NCBI GenBank assembly: GCA_020847985.1
Contig: JADLBC010000017.1
Location: 1-45,597 of the forward strand
Reading direction: 5' to 3'
DNA length: 45,597 nucleotides
From: Dehalococcoidia bacterium
GTDB taxonomy: Bacteria > Chloroflexota > Dehalococcoidia > Tepidiformales > Tepidiformaceae
Position numbers and translations under genes: made by a program. The stretch's first letter is position 1. Every line of letters starts with the position of its first letter. Shown here in pieces: positions 38,425 through 45,597 of the stretch. The notes below the pieces were generated by a model that saw only the letters and a list, made by a program, of their open reading frames with translations, had not been told where the DNA came from and did no database searches.

Positions 38425-40127
38425 TCAGCGGCGGCGGCGCAGGGACCACTCGCGGCCGCCGGCGGCGATATCGCGGCGTTCGAAGGCGATCAGCGCGGCG
38501 GCGAAGAGCGCGACGGCGACCGCGAGCATCGCCCCCGATCGCGCGAAATCGAACCCGTGGAGCAGCACGCCGCCGCCATCGAACCAGTAGAACGGCGTCG
38601 CCACGCGCCACGGGTCGAGCAGGTCCACGGCCGCGCCCAGGCTGTTGAGGAACCAGCCGGCCACGATCAGCCCGATGACGGTGGCCGAAGCGAGCGCGCG
38701 CGAGGGGAAGAACGCCGCCGCGAGGAGCGCGATGCTGAGGAAGAGATAGACCAGCGGCAGCATCGAAAGCGTCGCCGCCAGCAGCCGCCACGGAGAGAGG
38801 TCGAGGTCGACCACGGGGGAGATGGCGAGGAACCCCAGCCAGCCGCAGAGCGCGGCCCCGGCGATGCCCGCCACCATCGCGGCGACCTTCTCCGTGAGCA
38901 GCCGCCAGCGCTTCATCGGCTGGGCGAGCAGCAGGTCGAGCGACCCGGCCGATTCTTCGCCCGCGATGGCGCCGGTGCCGTGGATGGCCGCGAGCACGAG
39001 CAGCAGGATCGGCGTCCACCAGAAGAATTCGACCCCGAAGAAGCCTTCGGGCGAAGAGAAGTCGGTCGCTTCGCCCATCATCCCCTGGTAGATGGAGGGC
39101 AGCTCGATGCCTTCGAACTGCTTGCGGTAGGTCGGGAAGATGGCGGCGATGAGGATGGCGACGGCGAACATCACGAACCCCATCGCCATCATGGAAAAGC
39201 GCTGGTCGTGCAATGTCTTGGCGAATACCGGGAAGCCCGTCCAGCGAACGGGACGGGTGGCCAGCACCGGGCCCATGGCCTCGGCCGCGACCGGCGCGCG
39301 CTCATCGGGCAGGTGCGGGCGGCGTCGCAAGAGCGACCACTCGCGGCCCCCGGGGGTGATGTCGCGGCGTTCGAAGGCGGCCATCGCGAGCGCGAACAGC
39401 ACGGCCGCCATGAGCAGGATGCCGCCCGCGCGCACGGGATCGAACCCATCGACCAGGTAGTGCCCGGCATCGGACCAGTAGTAGGGCGAGATGTGCCGGT
39501 ACCGGTCCGCGGCGGAGATGAGCGACCCGACCAGGTTGAGCATGTAGTCCGCCACCAGCAGGCCGATGGCGGCCGAAGCGGCGAGCGTCCGCGAGGGCAG
39601 CAGCGTCGCCGCCAGCAGCGACACGGACAGATAGAGGAGCGCCAGCGGCAGGGTCGAAAGCGCACCTTCGAGGAGGCGTACGGGGCCCAGGTCGAACTCC
39701 TGGAAGAGCTTGCCGAACACGAAGCCAGCCCACCCGGAGAGGATGGCGATGAGCGCGCCGAGGGCGATGGCGGCGGCCTTTTCGGCGACCATGCGCCAGC
39801 GCCGGATGGGCTGCGAGAGGAGCAGGTCCATGGTCCCGCCCGTCTCTTCGCCCAGGGTGGTGCCCGTCGCGCCGATAACCACGAGCACGACGACGAGGAT
39901 GGGCGCCCAGCCGAAGTATTCGTTCGTGAGGAAGCCCTCGGGGCTGGTGATATCCCCGGCTTCGCCCGCGATGCCTTCGAACATCCCGAGCTCGAGTTCG
40001 GAGAAGCTATCGCGATACGCGGGGTAGATGGCGATGTGGAAGGCGGCCAGCAGGAAGAGCGCGAAGCCGATGCCCGCGACCGCGAACCGCTGGTCCCGCA
40101 GCGTCTTCCGGAAGACGGGGAACCGGC

Positions 40128-40131
<4 letters not shown>
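38425..40131 (-). CDS. ABC-2 exporter permease, fused tandem duplication
   Basis: The 568-residue protein has two homologous halves of about 280 residues. Half one begins FPVFRKTLRDQRFAVAGIGFALF and ends AAFERRDITPGGREWSLLRRR; half two begins FPVFAKTLHDQRFSMMAMGFVMF and ends IAFERRDIAAGGREWSLRRRR. Each half has about six membrane helices and a GTLLAxPxxR-like loop (EETGGTMDLLLSQPIRRWRM, EESAGSLDLLLAQPMKRWRL). Most ABC-2 permeases of this type are single-domain dimers, so the gene fuses both subunits. Coupled to the ATPase by GTGA. Substrate unknown; drug or lipid export is likely. Confidence 0.88.
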
Positions 40132-41021
<890 letters not shown>

Positions 41022-41028
41022 CCCACCC

Positions 41029-41034
41029 AGCCTA
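41029..41034 (-). promoter_or_regulatory. -10 box of leaderless promoter (TAGGCT)
   Basis: On the minus strand TAGGCT ends seven bases before ATG 41021 of the ABC operon. Confidence 0.55.
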
Positions 41035-41099
41035 GCGCGCCGCGTGGGGCGTGGCATGGCCCCCCGGGCCCCCTGCCCTGTACCGGTGGGCCTCCCCGG

Positions 41100-42128
41100 C
41101 TACGTCTCGAAGAGCGCGCGCAGTTCGGCGGGCACCACGGCCTCGAACTGGTCGAAGCGGCACGATCGCGGGTCGCGGTCGGGGCGCCAGCGCTGGAAGG
41201 TGGCGGCGTGGCGGAAGCGCGGGCCCTGGAGATAATCGAAGGTCACTTCGCAGACGAGATCGGGGCGCAGCCGCTCCCACGAAAGGTCTTTGCCGGTGGT
41301 CCAGCGGCTGGGCGCGCCGGGTGTGCGGCCCTGCCCGAAGCCGTCGTCCTCGTCCCCGGCGCGGTACGGCGCGAGCAGTTCGACCAGGCGGCGCTTCTCA
41401 TCGGCCTTGAAGCTGGAGGTGTGCCCGACGAAGTGGATCGTGCCCGCGTCGTCGTACAGCCCGAGGAGGAGCGAGCCCACGGCGCGGCCCTCTTCGCCCT
41501 TGAGCCAGCGGAAGCCGCCAACGACGCAATCGGCGGTGCGCAGGTGCTTGATCTTGGCCATCGCGCGCACCCCGGGCTGGTACGGCTGCGCGAGCGGCTT
41601 CGCGATCACGCCATCGAAGCCGGCGCCTTCGAAGCGGTCGAACCAGTCCTGCGCGACCTCCGGGTCGTTCGTCGCGGGGGTGAGGTAGACGGGCGGGGGC
41701 ACGTTCGCGAGGAAGGCGGCGAGGCGCGCGCGCCGTTCGGCGAAGGGCCGCTGGCGCAGGTCCTCGCTCCCCTCGGAGAGGATGTCGAAGGCGACGAAGG
41801 CGGCGGGCGTCTCGGCGGCGAGTTTGCGCACGCGCGATTCCGCCGGGTGCAGGCGCAGCTGCAGGGATTCGAATTCGATGCCGCGCGGGCCCATGATCAC
41901 GGTCTCGCCATCGAGCACGGCCGGCCCGGGGAGCACGCGCGCGACGCCTTCGACCACCTCCGGGAAGTAGCGGCCGAGGGGCTTGAGGTCGCGGCTCTGG
42001 AGGGTCACGGCGTGGCCATCGAAGGCGAGAATGGTGCGGAAGCCATCCCACTTCGGTTCGTAGAGCCAGCCGGGGCCGCGCGGGATGGCGGGCGTAAGCT
42101 TCGCGAGCATGGGTTGGATGGGGAGCAT
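41100..42128 (-). CDS. ATP-dependent DNA ligase (LigC/LigD-type)
   Basis: The 342-residue protein has the adenylation motif EPKWDGFR with Lys26, and later SRDLKPLG, VLDGETVI, FVAFDIL, DGVIAKPL and AMAKIKHLRTADCVVGG (motifs I, Ia-III, IIIa, IV and V), and the OB-fold part ending RCRFDQFE-like SCRFDQFEAVVPAELRALF. It lacks polymerase and nuclease domains, so it is a stand-alone ligase of the kind found beside Ku in end-joining; Ku is not in the window. It probably acts in repair next to the replicative NAD-dependent ligase. Confidence 0.92.
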   Translation of the reverse strand: MLPIQPMLAKLTPAIPRGPGWLYEPKWDGFRTILAFDGHAVTLQSRDLKPLGRYFPEVVEGVARVLPGPAVLDGETVIMGPRGIEFESLQLRLHPAESRVRKLAAETPAAFVAFDILSEGSEDLRQRPFAERRARLAAFLANVPPPVYLTPATNDPEVAQDWFDRFEGAGFDGVIAKPLAQPYQPGVRAMAKIKHLRTADCVVGGFRWLKGEEGRAVGSLLLGLYDDAGTIHFVGHTSSFKADEKRRLVELLAPYRAGDEDDGFGQGRTPGAPSRWTTGKDLSWERLRPDLVCEVTFDYLQGPRFRHAATFQRWRPDRDPRSCRFDQFEAVVPAELRALFET

Positions 42129-42134
42129 GATGAA

Positions 42135-42140
42135 AGCTTA
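42135..42140 (-). promoter_or_regulatory. -10 box of leaderless promoter (TAAGCT)
   Basis: On the minus strand TAAGCT ends six bases before ATG 42128. Confidence 0.6.
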
Positions 42141-42194
42141 CGCGGCGGCGGCGGGGCGCCACCATGCCCCGGGCACCCTCGGGAGGTGTACCAC

Positions 42195-42221
42195 TTGTGC
42201 GTAATTAGGCATGCCTAATAT
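42195..42221 (+). promoter_or_regulatory. Promoter with embedded perfect 16-bp operator ATTAGGCATGCCTAAT
   Basis: The palindrome at 42204-42219 overlaps a -10 box TAATAT (42216-42221) and the spacer to a weak -35 TTGTGC (42195-42200, spacing 15). The TTAGGC/GCCTAA arms resemble the TTAGG...CCTAA operators of DtxR/IdeR/MntR-type metal repressors. A bound dimer would block transcription of the cupredoxin gene starting about 40 bases downstream. Confidence 0.6.
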
Positions 42222-42260
42222 CCTCTGCTTGTCCCCACTATCTCGTCCAAGGGAAAGAAG

Positions 42261-42698
42261 ATGTTTCTCCGCTTTGCAGCCGCGCTCGTCGCGGGAGGTT
42301 CGTTCGTGCTCGCCGCCTGCGGTGGTGAGGACTCCGATGCCGGGTCCGGCAACCCGTACCTGACGAAGAAGGCGCCGAAGGCCACGGTCGAGGTCGAGAT
42401 GATCGAATTCGCGATGAAGCCGGACGTGCCATCGGTGGCGGCCGGCCCCATCCGCTTCCGCGCCACGAACGCGAGCACATCGATGGTGCACGAGTTGGCG
42501 GTGCTGCGCGTCAGGGACGACGGGTCGTTCGACAACACGGGCGAAGTCGAGGACGTGGACCCCGGCAAGAGCGGCGAAATCACGCTCGACCTCCCGGCGG
42601 GGCGGTACGTGCTCGCCTGCGTGCTCGTGCCGGGCGAAGCGGGGAGCACCTACGACCACTTCAAGGAAGGGATGAAGACGGACTTCGAAATCCGCTGA
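42261..42698 (+). CDS. Cupredoxin-domain lipoprotein (type 1 copper)
   Basis: The 145-residue protein has a lipobox signal (RFAAALVAGGSFVLAAC, Cys20), a short linker and a cupredoxin fold. The four usual copper ligands are visible: His77 (MVHELAVL), Cys120 (RYVLACVLVPG), His133 (YDHF) and Met138 (KEGM). It is thus probably a blue-copper electron carrier or copper-binding protein at the outer membrane face. GGGAAAGAAG before the ATG is a weak ribosome site. The metalloregulator-like operator in the promoter suggests control by metal supply. Followed by two hairpin terminators. Confidence 0.85.
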   Translation: MFLRFAAALVAGGSFVLAACGGEDSDAGSGNPYLTKKAPKATVEVEMIEFAMKPDVPSVAAGPIRFRATNASTSMVHELAVLRVRDDGSFDNTGEVEDVDPGKSGEITLDLPAGRYVLACVLVPGEAGSTYDHFKEGMKTDFEIR

Positions 42699-42712
42699 GC
42701 GGGGCACGAAAA

Positions 42713-42732
42713 AGCCGCCCGGGTGGGCGGCT
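42713..42732. terminator. Hairpin terminator
   Basis: AGCCGCCC-GGGT-GGGCGGCT, eight-pair stem with a four-base loop, 14 bases after the cupredoxin stop. An A5 run precedes it, so the U-tail serves minus-strand transcripts best; plus-strand use is less certain. Confidence 0.65.
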
Positions 42733-42750
42733 CGTGAAGGGCAATAAAAA

Positions 42751-42806
42751 GGGCCGGTGGATGTGTGGAGCGGACACGACACCCAGCGCTGGCCCACCAA
42801 CTTTTT
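42751..42806. terminator. Second, larger hairpin with T5 on plus and TTTTTATT on minus
   Basis: GGGCCGG (42751-42757) can pair with CTGGCCC (42789-42795); GTGT/ACAC forms an inner hairpin. CTTTTT follows on the plus strand (42801-42806) and TTTTTATT on the minus strand, making a bidirectional terminator between the convergent cupredoxin and zinc-ribbon genes. Confidence 0.55.
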
Positions 42807-42857
42807 AGCATGCGCTAGGCCCGCCGGGCAAGCACCTTTCCGTAAAATCTCACACGA

Positions 42858-42940
42858 AGTTCCCGGTAGTCAGTAGCCAGTTCCCAGTAGCCAGTTCCCA
42901 GTTCCCAGGGGCTACCCCGTGTGGGGTTGGGGTTGCCCCG
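42858..42940. repeat. Composite heptamer repeat C-core
   Basis: TTCCCGG, TAGTCAG, TAGCCAG, TTCCCAG units (42858-42908) then core GGGGCTACCCCGTGTGGGGT...GGGGTTGCCCC. It faces the next repeat in inverted orientation across about 40 bases. Confidence 0.85.
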
Positions 42941-42983
42941 TTTTGACGGATACGGTTCTTCTGTGAATCAGGCGGCGAGAGGG

Positions 42984-43067
42984 CTGGGGTCGCCCCCGGG
43001 GTGGCTCCCACCCTCCGGGGCCGATCCCCTGGGTACTGGGAACTGGCTACTGGGAACTCGGAACTGA
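42984..43067. repeat. Composite heptamer repeat core-C' (inverse of preceding)
   Basis: Core GGGGTCGCCCCCGGGGTGGC...ACCCTCCGGGGCCGATCCCC (42984-43029) and TGGGTAC/TGGGAAC/TGGCTAC/TCGGAAC units to 43067, next to the zinc-ribbon gene stop. Together with 42858-42940 and the terminators this fills the 372-base gap 42699-43070; no other gene is seen. Confidence 0.85.
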
Positions 43068-43070
43068 GAC

Positions 43071-43352
43071 CTACCTCGCCCCGGCGGGTTCGGCGGCGGG
43101 GGGTTCGGTGGCCGCCTCGCTGTCGTCCTTGCGGGCGCGCTCCATGGTCTCAAGGCCGGTCATGCTGAAACCGAGATCCCCGAGTTCGCACAGGAAGCTG
43201 CAATAGGTGAGCCGCAGCGCGCTCGTCGAGCGGGCGGGCAGGTACTTTAGCTTGCAGCGGGTGCAGCGGGGCATCGAAACGAGTTCGGCGTCCTGGCGGC
43301 CGGGCAGGCTGACCTTCGCATCGTCGCGCGGTTCTTCCGTCATCGTGCTCAT
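43071..43352 (-). CDS. Small zinc-ribbon-like protein (93 aa)
   Basis: The core MPRCTRCKLKYLP...LTYCSFLCELGD has four cysteines as C-x2-C-x18-C-x3-C, a plausible zinc ribbon. The N terminus is acidic and the C terminus is a low-complexity E/A/P tail. GGAGGTG lies seven bases before ATG 43352. No family recognised; zinc binding is inferred from spacing only. Confidence 0.65.
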   Translation of the reverse strand: MSTMTEEPRDDAKVSLPGRQDAELVSMPRCTRCKLKYLPARSTSALRLTYCSFLCELGDLGFSMTGLETMERARKDDSEAATEPPAAEPAGAR

Positions 43353-43409
43353 GCTAGCCCACCTCCCCGGTCCTCGCAGTATCGCCGGAACAAGCCTTAC
43401 AGGCTCGTG

Positions 43410-43535
43410 GAGAGAAAGGAGAGAAAGAGAAAGGAGAAAAGAGGAAAGAGAAAAGGGGCAACCCCCCCGGGGAGCCTGCCTCCCCCGGGGTCGCCCCTGG
43501 GAACCGGGGCCTGGGAACTGGGAACTGGCAACTCG
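43410..43535. repeat. Composite heptamer repeat A-core-C
   Basis: Long GAGAAAG/GAGAAAA tract (43410-43454), core GGGGCAACCCCCCCGGGGAG / CCTGCCTCCCCCGGGGTCGCCCC (43455-43497, near-perfect hairpin) and TGGGAAC/TGGCAAC units ending at the stop codon of the minus-strand lipoprotein. Confidence 0.88.
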
Positions 43536-44324
43536 CTACGGCATCGTCGTCACGTTGTAGCCCGCGGGCGCTTCGAAAAGCTTTTCATCGACGGTCGTGC
43601 TCAGCTTCGTGGCCACGAGCGTGACCTTCGAGCCGGCCATCGAGATGTCGGACTTCGCGAGCAGGCCGTCCTTCTTCGTGAAGCAGGTAATCCCCTTCGT
43701 GTCGTCCATCTGGAAGCACTTCGCATCCTCGCCCGCGACCTTCTGGTCGGCGATCTGGGTGACCTTGGTCGAGCCGCTCAGGTTCTTCTCCAGCTCGGCC
43801 AGGGACAACGGGTTCGCGAAGAGGGTGTTCGGCCCCGACTTCGACTTCTGGCACTGCCCCGCCGAGGCGATCTTCGTGCACATCAGGCTGTTCGTGCCGT
43901 CATCGATGACGGTGATGTCGCCCGGCTGCCCGCCCCCGAGCGAGAACGAGTAGTAGGACTTCGGCGCCTTGAAGGCGATGCTCAACGATCCCTTCTGCTC
44001 GACGCCGCCGGCGTCCTTCACGGTCAGTTCGTAGCTGCCCTGGTAGCTCTTCTTGGTGAAGTCGTTGAGGATCGCCTTGAGGGCGTCGGCGCCGGAACCG
44101 GTGAGGGTGCCGCCGGTGGGGGTGTTGGCGGTGCCGCTGCCCGTGCCGCCGCCGGCCGTCGTGGCCTGCGCGCCGGTCTTGTTGGTGTCCGAAGTGGCCG
44201 CCGTGTTCGCGGCGCTGGTGGGCGAATCCTTCGTGTCGCCGCTGTCGTCATCGCCGCCACAGGCCGCGAACGTGAGGGAGAGGGCAGCCATGGCGGCCAT
44301 CCCGAAAAGTGCGTACGTGCGCAT
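43536..44324 (-). CDS. Lipoprotein, LppX/LprG-like or unknown
   Basis: The 262-residue product has a signal peptide with lipobox FAAC (Cys22), then a 55-residue D/S/T/A/G linker, and a domain starting GADALKAILNDFTKKSYQGSYELTVKDAGG. Repeated beta-strand-like segments (KGSLSIAFKAPKSYYSF, GDITVIDDGTNSLMC, KITCF-type) and two Cys pairs fit an extracytoplasmic lipid- or solute-binding beta sandwich of the LppX/LolA-like type; this is tentative. ATG 44324 has an AGGAGGCTGG ribosome site; the longer frame lies upstream of it and is rejected. Confidence 0.72.
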   Translation of the reverse strand: MRTYALFGMAAMAALSLTFAACGGDDDSGDTKDSPTSAANTAATSDTNKTGAQATTAGGGTGSGTANTPTGGTLTGSGADALKAILNDFTKKSYQGSYELTVKDAGGVEQKGSLSIAFKAPKSYYSFSLGGGQPGDITVIDDGTNSLMCTKIASAGQCQKSKSGPNTLFANPLSLAELEKNLSGSTKVTQIADQKVAGEDAKCFQMDDTKGITCFTKKDGLLAKSDISMAGSKVTLVATKLSTTVDEKLFEAPAGYNVTTMP

Positions 44325-44477
44325 CCAGCCTCCTTGTATCCGGGCCGCCCCGTGAGCGGCCGCCTTCCACCGTAGAGTCCCCGGCGCGCCCTGCACCAGT
44401 AGCGAAGTCAACAGCGCGTTAGGGAGTGCCCGGATTTACACTTCGAAATAGCGTTTCCTGCCGTTTTGCTCGCCAGC

Positions 44478-44483
44478 TACACT
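44478..44483 (+). promoter_or_regulatory. Candidate -10 box (TACACT), leadered promoter
   Basis: TACACT lies 61 bases before ATG 44545, so the A-type tract at 44502-44530 would be part of the 5' leader. Confidence 0.4.
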
Positions 44484-44501
44484 CGCGCGAGCGGTCACCC
44501 C

Positions 44502-44530
44502 GTTTCTCTTTCCTCCTTCCTCTTTTCTCC
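44502..44530. repeat. A-type heptamer tract in a 5' leader
   Basis: TTTCTCTTTCCTCCTTCCTC and TTTTCTCC form the pyrimidine strand of the A module, without B, core or C. Confidence 0.7.
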
Positions 44531-44544
44531 GCCGGAGGCGCCCC

Positions 44545-45474
44545 ATGCTCGCTCCAACCGTTTCCGTGATGATCCGCGGCTGGGATCTGCGCGTCGGCAC
44601 GACGGGTGCGCAGGTGCTGGAGACGGCGCGCCGGGCGGAGACGCTCGGCCTCGACGGCATCTGCGCCGGTGACCACGTCACCTTCCATGGCTACGGCAAC
44701 GACGGCCTGGTGACGCTGGGCGCCATCGCCGCCGTCACCGAGCGCGTCGAACTGAAGACGGCGGTCTACCTGCTGCCGTTGCGCCACCCCGTGCCCGTCG
44801 CGCTGCAGTGCGCGCAGATCGACCAGCTGAGCATGGGGCGGCTCGTGCTCGGCATCGGCATCGGCGGCGAGGACCCACACGAGTTCACGAGCTGCGGCAT
44901 CGACCCCCGCCATCGCGGCGCACGCGCGAACGAGGCGCTGCAAATCCTCCGGCGGCTCTGGGAAGAAGACCATGTGACCTTCAGCGGCCGCCACTTCGAC
45001 CTCCACGACGTGACCGTGTACCCGAAGCCGCTGCGCCCGGTGCCGCTCTTCGTCGGCGGACGCAGTGATGCCGCGCTGGTGCGCGCGGGCCGCTTTGGCG
45101 ATGGCTACACCGGCATCTGGCAATCGGTCGAACGGTTCCGCGAGGCGCAGGAGATCATCGCCGAGGCCGCCATCGCCGCCGGGCGCGACCCTTCGGCGAT
45201 CGAACCGGGGATGCAGTTCTGGACGAGCGTTGGCCCGGGCAGCGCGGCGGCGCGCGAGCGTGTGGCTGAGGGCATGCACGCTACCTACCGCCTCCCCTTC
45301 GACCGCTTCGAGCGCTACACACCGTTCGGCACCGCCGCCGAGGTGGCCGAGTTCATCGCGCCCTACGTCGAGGCCGGGGCGCGCCACATCAACCTCATCC
45401 ATGTCCAGGACACCCCGGAGGAAGCGGTCGAACGCGCGGCGGAGGTGAGGGACGCGCTGCGGGGGAGCTTCTAG
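44545..45474 (+). CDS. LLM-class F420-dependent oxidoreductase (second copy)
   Basis: The 309-residue TIM-barrel protein shows ETARRAETLGLDGICAGDHVTFHGYG, AAVTERVELKTAVYLLPLRHPVPVALQCAQIDQLSMGRLVLGIGIGGEDPHEF and PVPLFVGGRSDAALVRAGRFGDGYTG, the luciferase-like F420 pattern with the LSMGRL/GIG motif. It is clearly a different subgroup from the copy at 8341. CGGAGG lies six bases before ATG 44545. Its stop codon is directly followed by the insertion sequence end. Confidence 0.87.
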   Translation: MLAPTVSVMIRGWDLRVGTTGAQVLETARRAETLGLDGICAGDHVTFHGYGNDGLVTLGAIAAVTERVELKTAVYLLPLRHPVPVALQCAQIDQLSMGRLVLGIGIGGEDPHEFTSCGIDPRHRGARANEALQILRRLWEEDHVTFSGRHFDLHDVTVYPKPLRPVPLFVGGRSDAALVRAGRFGDGYTGIWQSVERFREAQEIIAEAAIAAGRDPSAIEPGMQFWTSVGPGSAAARERVAEGMHATYRLPFDRFERYTPFGTAAEVAEFIAPYVEAGARHINLIHVQDTPEEAVERAAEVRDALRGSF

Positions 45475-45597
45475 CAGGGTGCTGAAAAAAGGGATCGGCT
45501 GAAGGGTCTGGATGGAGGATCATGCCTCTCGAAGGGGGAGGTGTCTCGATGCGCGGCCGGAACGAACGACAGGCGAAGATGCTCCTGGGCGTGACAC
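45475..45597 (+). mobile_element. Left end of an insertion sequence (IS1182/IS5-like), truncated by the window
   Basis: Right after the LLM stop comes AGGGTGCTGAAAAAAGG, the type of end with GGGTG(C/T)TGAAAAA seen on IS1182/IS5-group elements. A GGGGGAGGTG ribosome site and a transposase-like start follow. The right end and any target duplication lie outside the window. Confidence 0.6.
45549..45597 (+). CDS. Transposase, IS1182/IS5-like (partial, N terminus only)
   Basis: Sixteen codons are present: MRGRNERQAKMLLGVT. The opening M-R-G-x-x-x-x-Q-x-x-M-L matches the conserved start of IS1182-type DDE transposases, which continue with a D-R-V-P-x-x-H-P-L-R region and a four-cysteine or DDE core not visible here. 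GGGGGAGGTG lies about eight bases before the ATG. Whether the element is intact cannot be judged. Confidence 0.6.
   Translation, partial: MRGRNERQAKMLLGVT

Noticed and set aside
42751..42799. tRNA gene
   Set aside because: Acceptor-like stem and ACCA are present but the length is 49 bases and no D, anticodon or T arm exists.

Overview
The window is one GC-rich chromosomal segment (about two-thirds G+C by eye) carrying about 47 densely packed genes. Most are housekeeping genes. Two F420-type luciferase-like oxidoreductases, a deazaflavin-nitroreductase-like protein, an ECF sigma factor with a DUF5667-like partner, and a Gram-positive-type citrate synthase suggest a free-living high-GC Chloroflexota (Dehalococcoidia/Tepidiforma-like) or a related lineage. 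That placement is an inference; there is no rRNA gene here to settle it.

Layout. 1-601: no convincing gene. 602-9279: a glycine-rich repeat protein, quinone oxidoreductase, PAS-PAS histidine kinase, a P1B-5 metal ATPase fused to a hemerythrin domain, an alpha/beta hydrolase, dapB and an LLM oxidoreductase. 9280-10630: a stand-alone P-loop ATPase bracketed by two related palindromes. 10636-14339: PIG-L deacetylase, a zinc-knuckle protein, a lipoprotein and the sigma/DUF5667 pair. 14600-19040: a DUF4010/MgtC membrane protein, tsaD, a methyltransferase and citrate synthase. 19206-22570: CitE-like lyase plus DinB, a methyltransferase, class II aldolase and a small membrane protein. 22886-25658: rlmE, thrB, prmA. 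25817-29689: a class B penicillin-binding protein, head-to-head with a lipoprotein glycosidase and PAP2 phosphatase. 29895-32935: methyltransferase, CorA, and a HigBA-like toxin-antitoxin pair. 33006-38408: hydrolase, rplA-rplK, a cysteine-less thioredoxin-fold protein, a beta-lactamase fold protein and two small proteins. 38425-42128: ABC exporter and ATP-dependent DNA ligase. 42261-45474: cupredoxin lipoprotein, zinc-ribbon protein, lipoprotein, second LLM oxidoreductase. 45475-45597: the left end of an insertion sequence whose transposase runs off the window.

Two genome-wide signals stand out. First, many intergenic gaps are filled by composite repeats made of degenerate heptamers: A (GAGAAAA/GAGGAAG), B (GGTTCGA/GGCTCGA), a GC-rich hairpin core (GGGG...CCCC), C (GGGAACT/GGGAACC/TGGCTAC), plus rarer D (GGCCGTC/GGCTATC) and E (CTCAGCA). 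The modules usually run A-B-core-C or its reverse complement. They abut stop codons, supply the last residues of at least four proteins, and often run up to a promoter -10 box. Second, about 17 genes have a TANNNT-like (or CANNNT) hexamer ending 5-7 bases before the start codon with no Shine-Dalgarno sequence, the signature of leaderless mRNAs. The same rule corrects several start codons. Genes lacking that signal often have a clear GGAGG-type site or a coupled start (GTGA or TAGTG overlaps).
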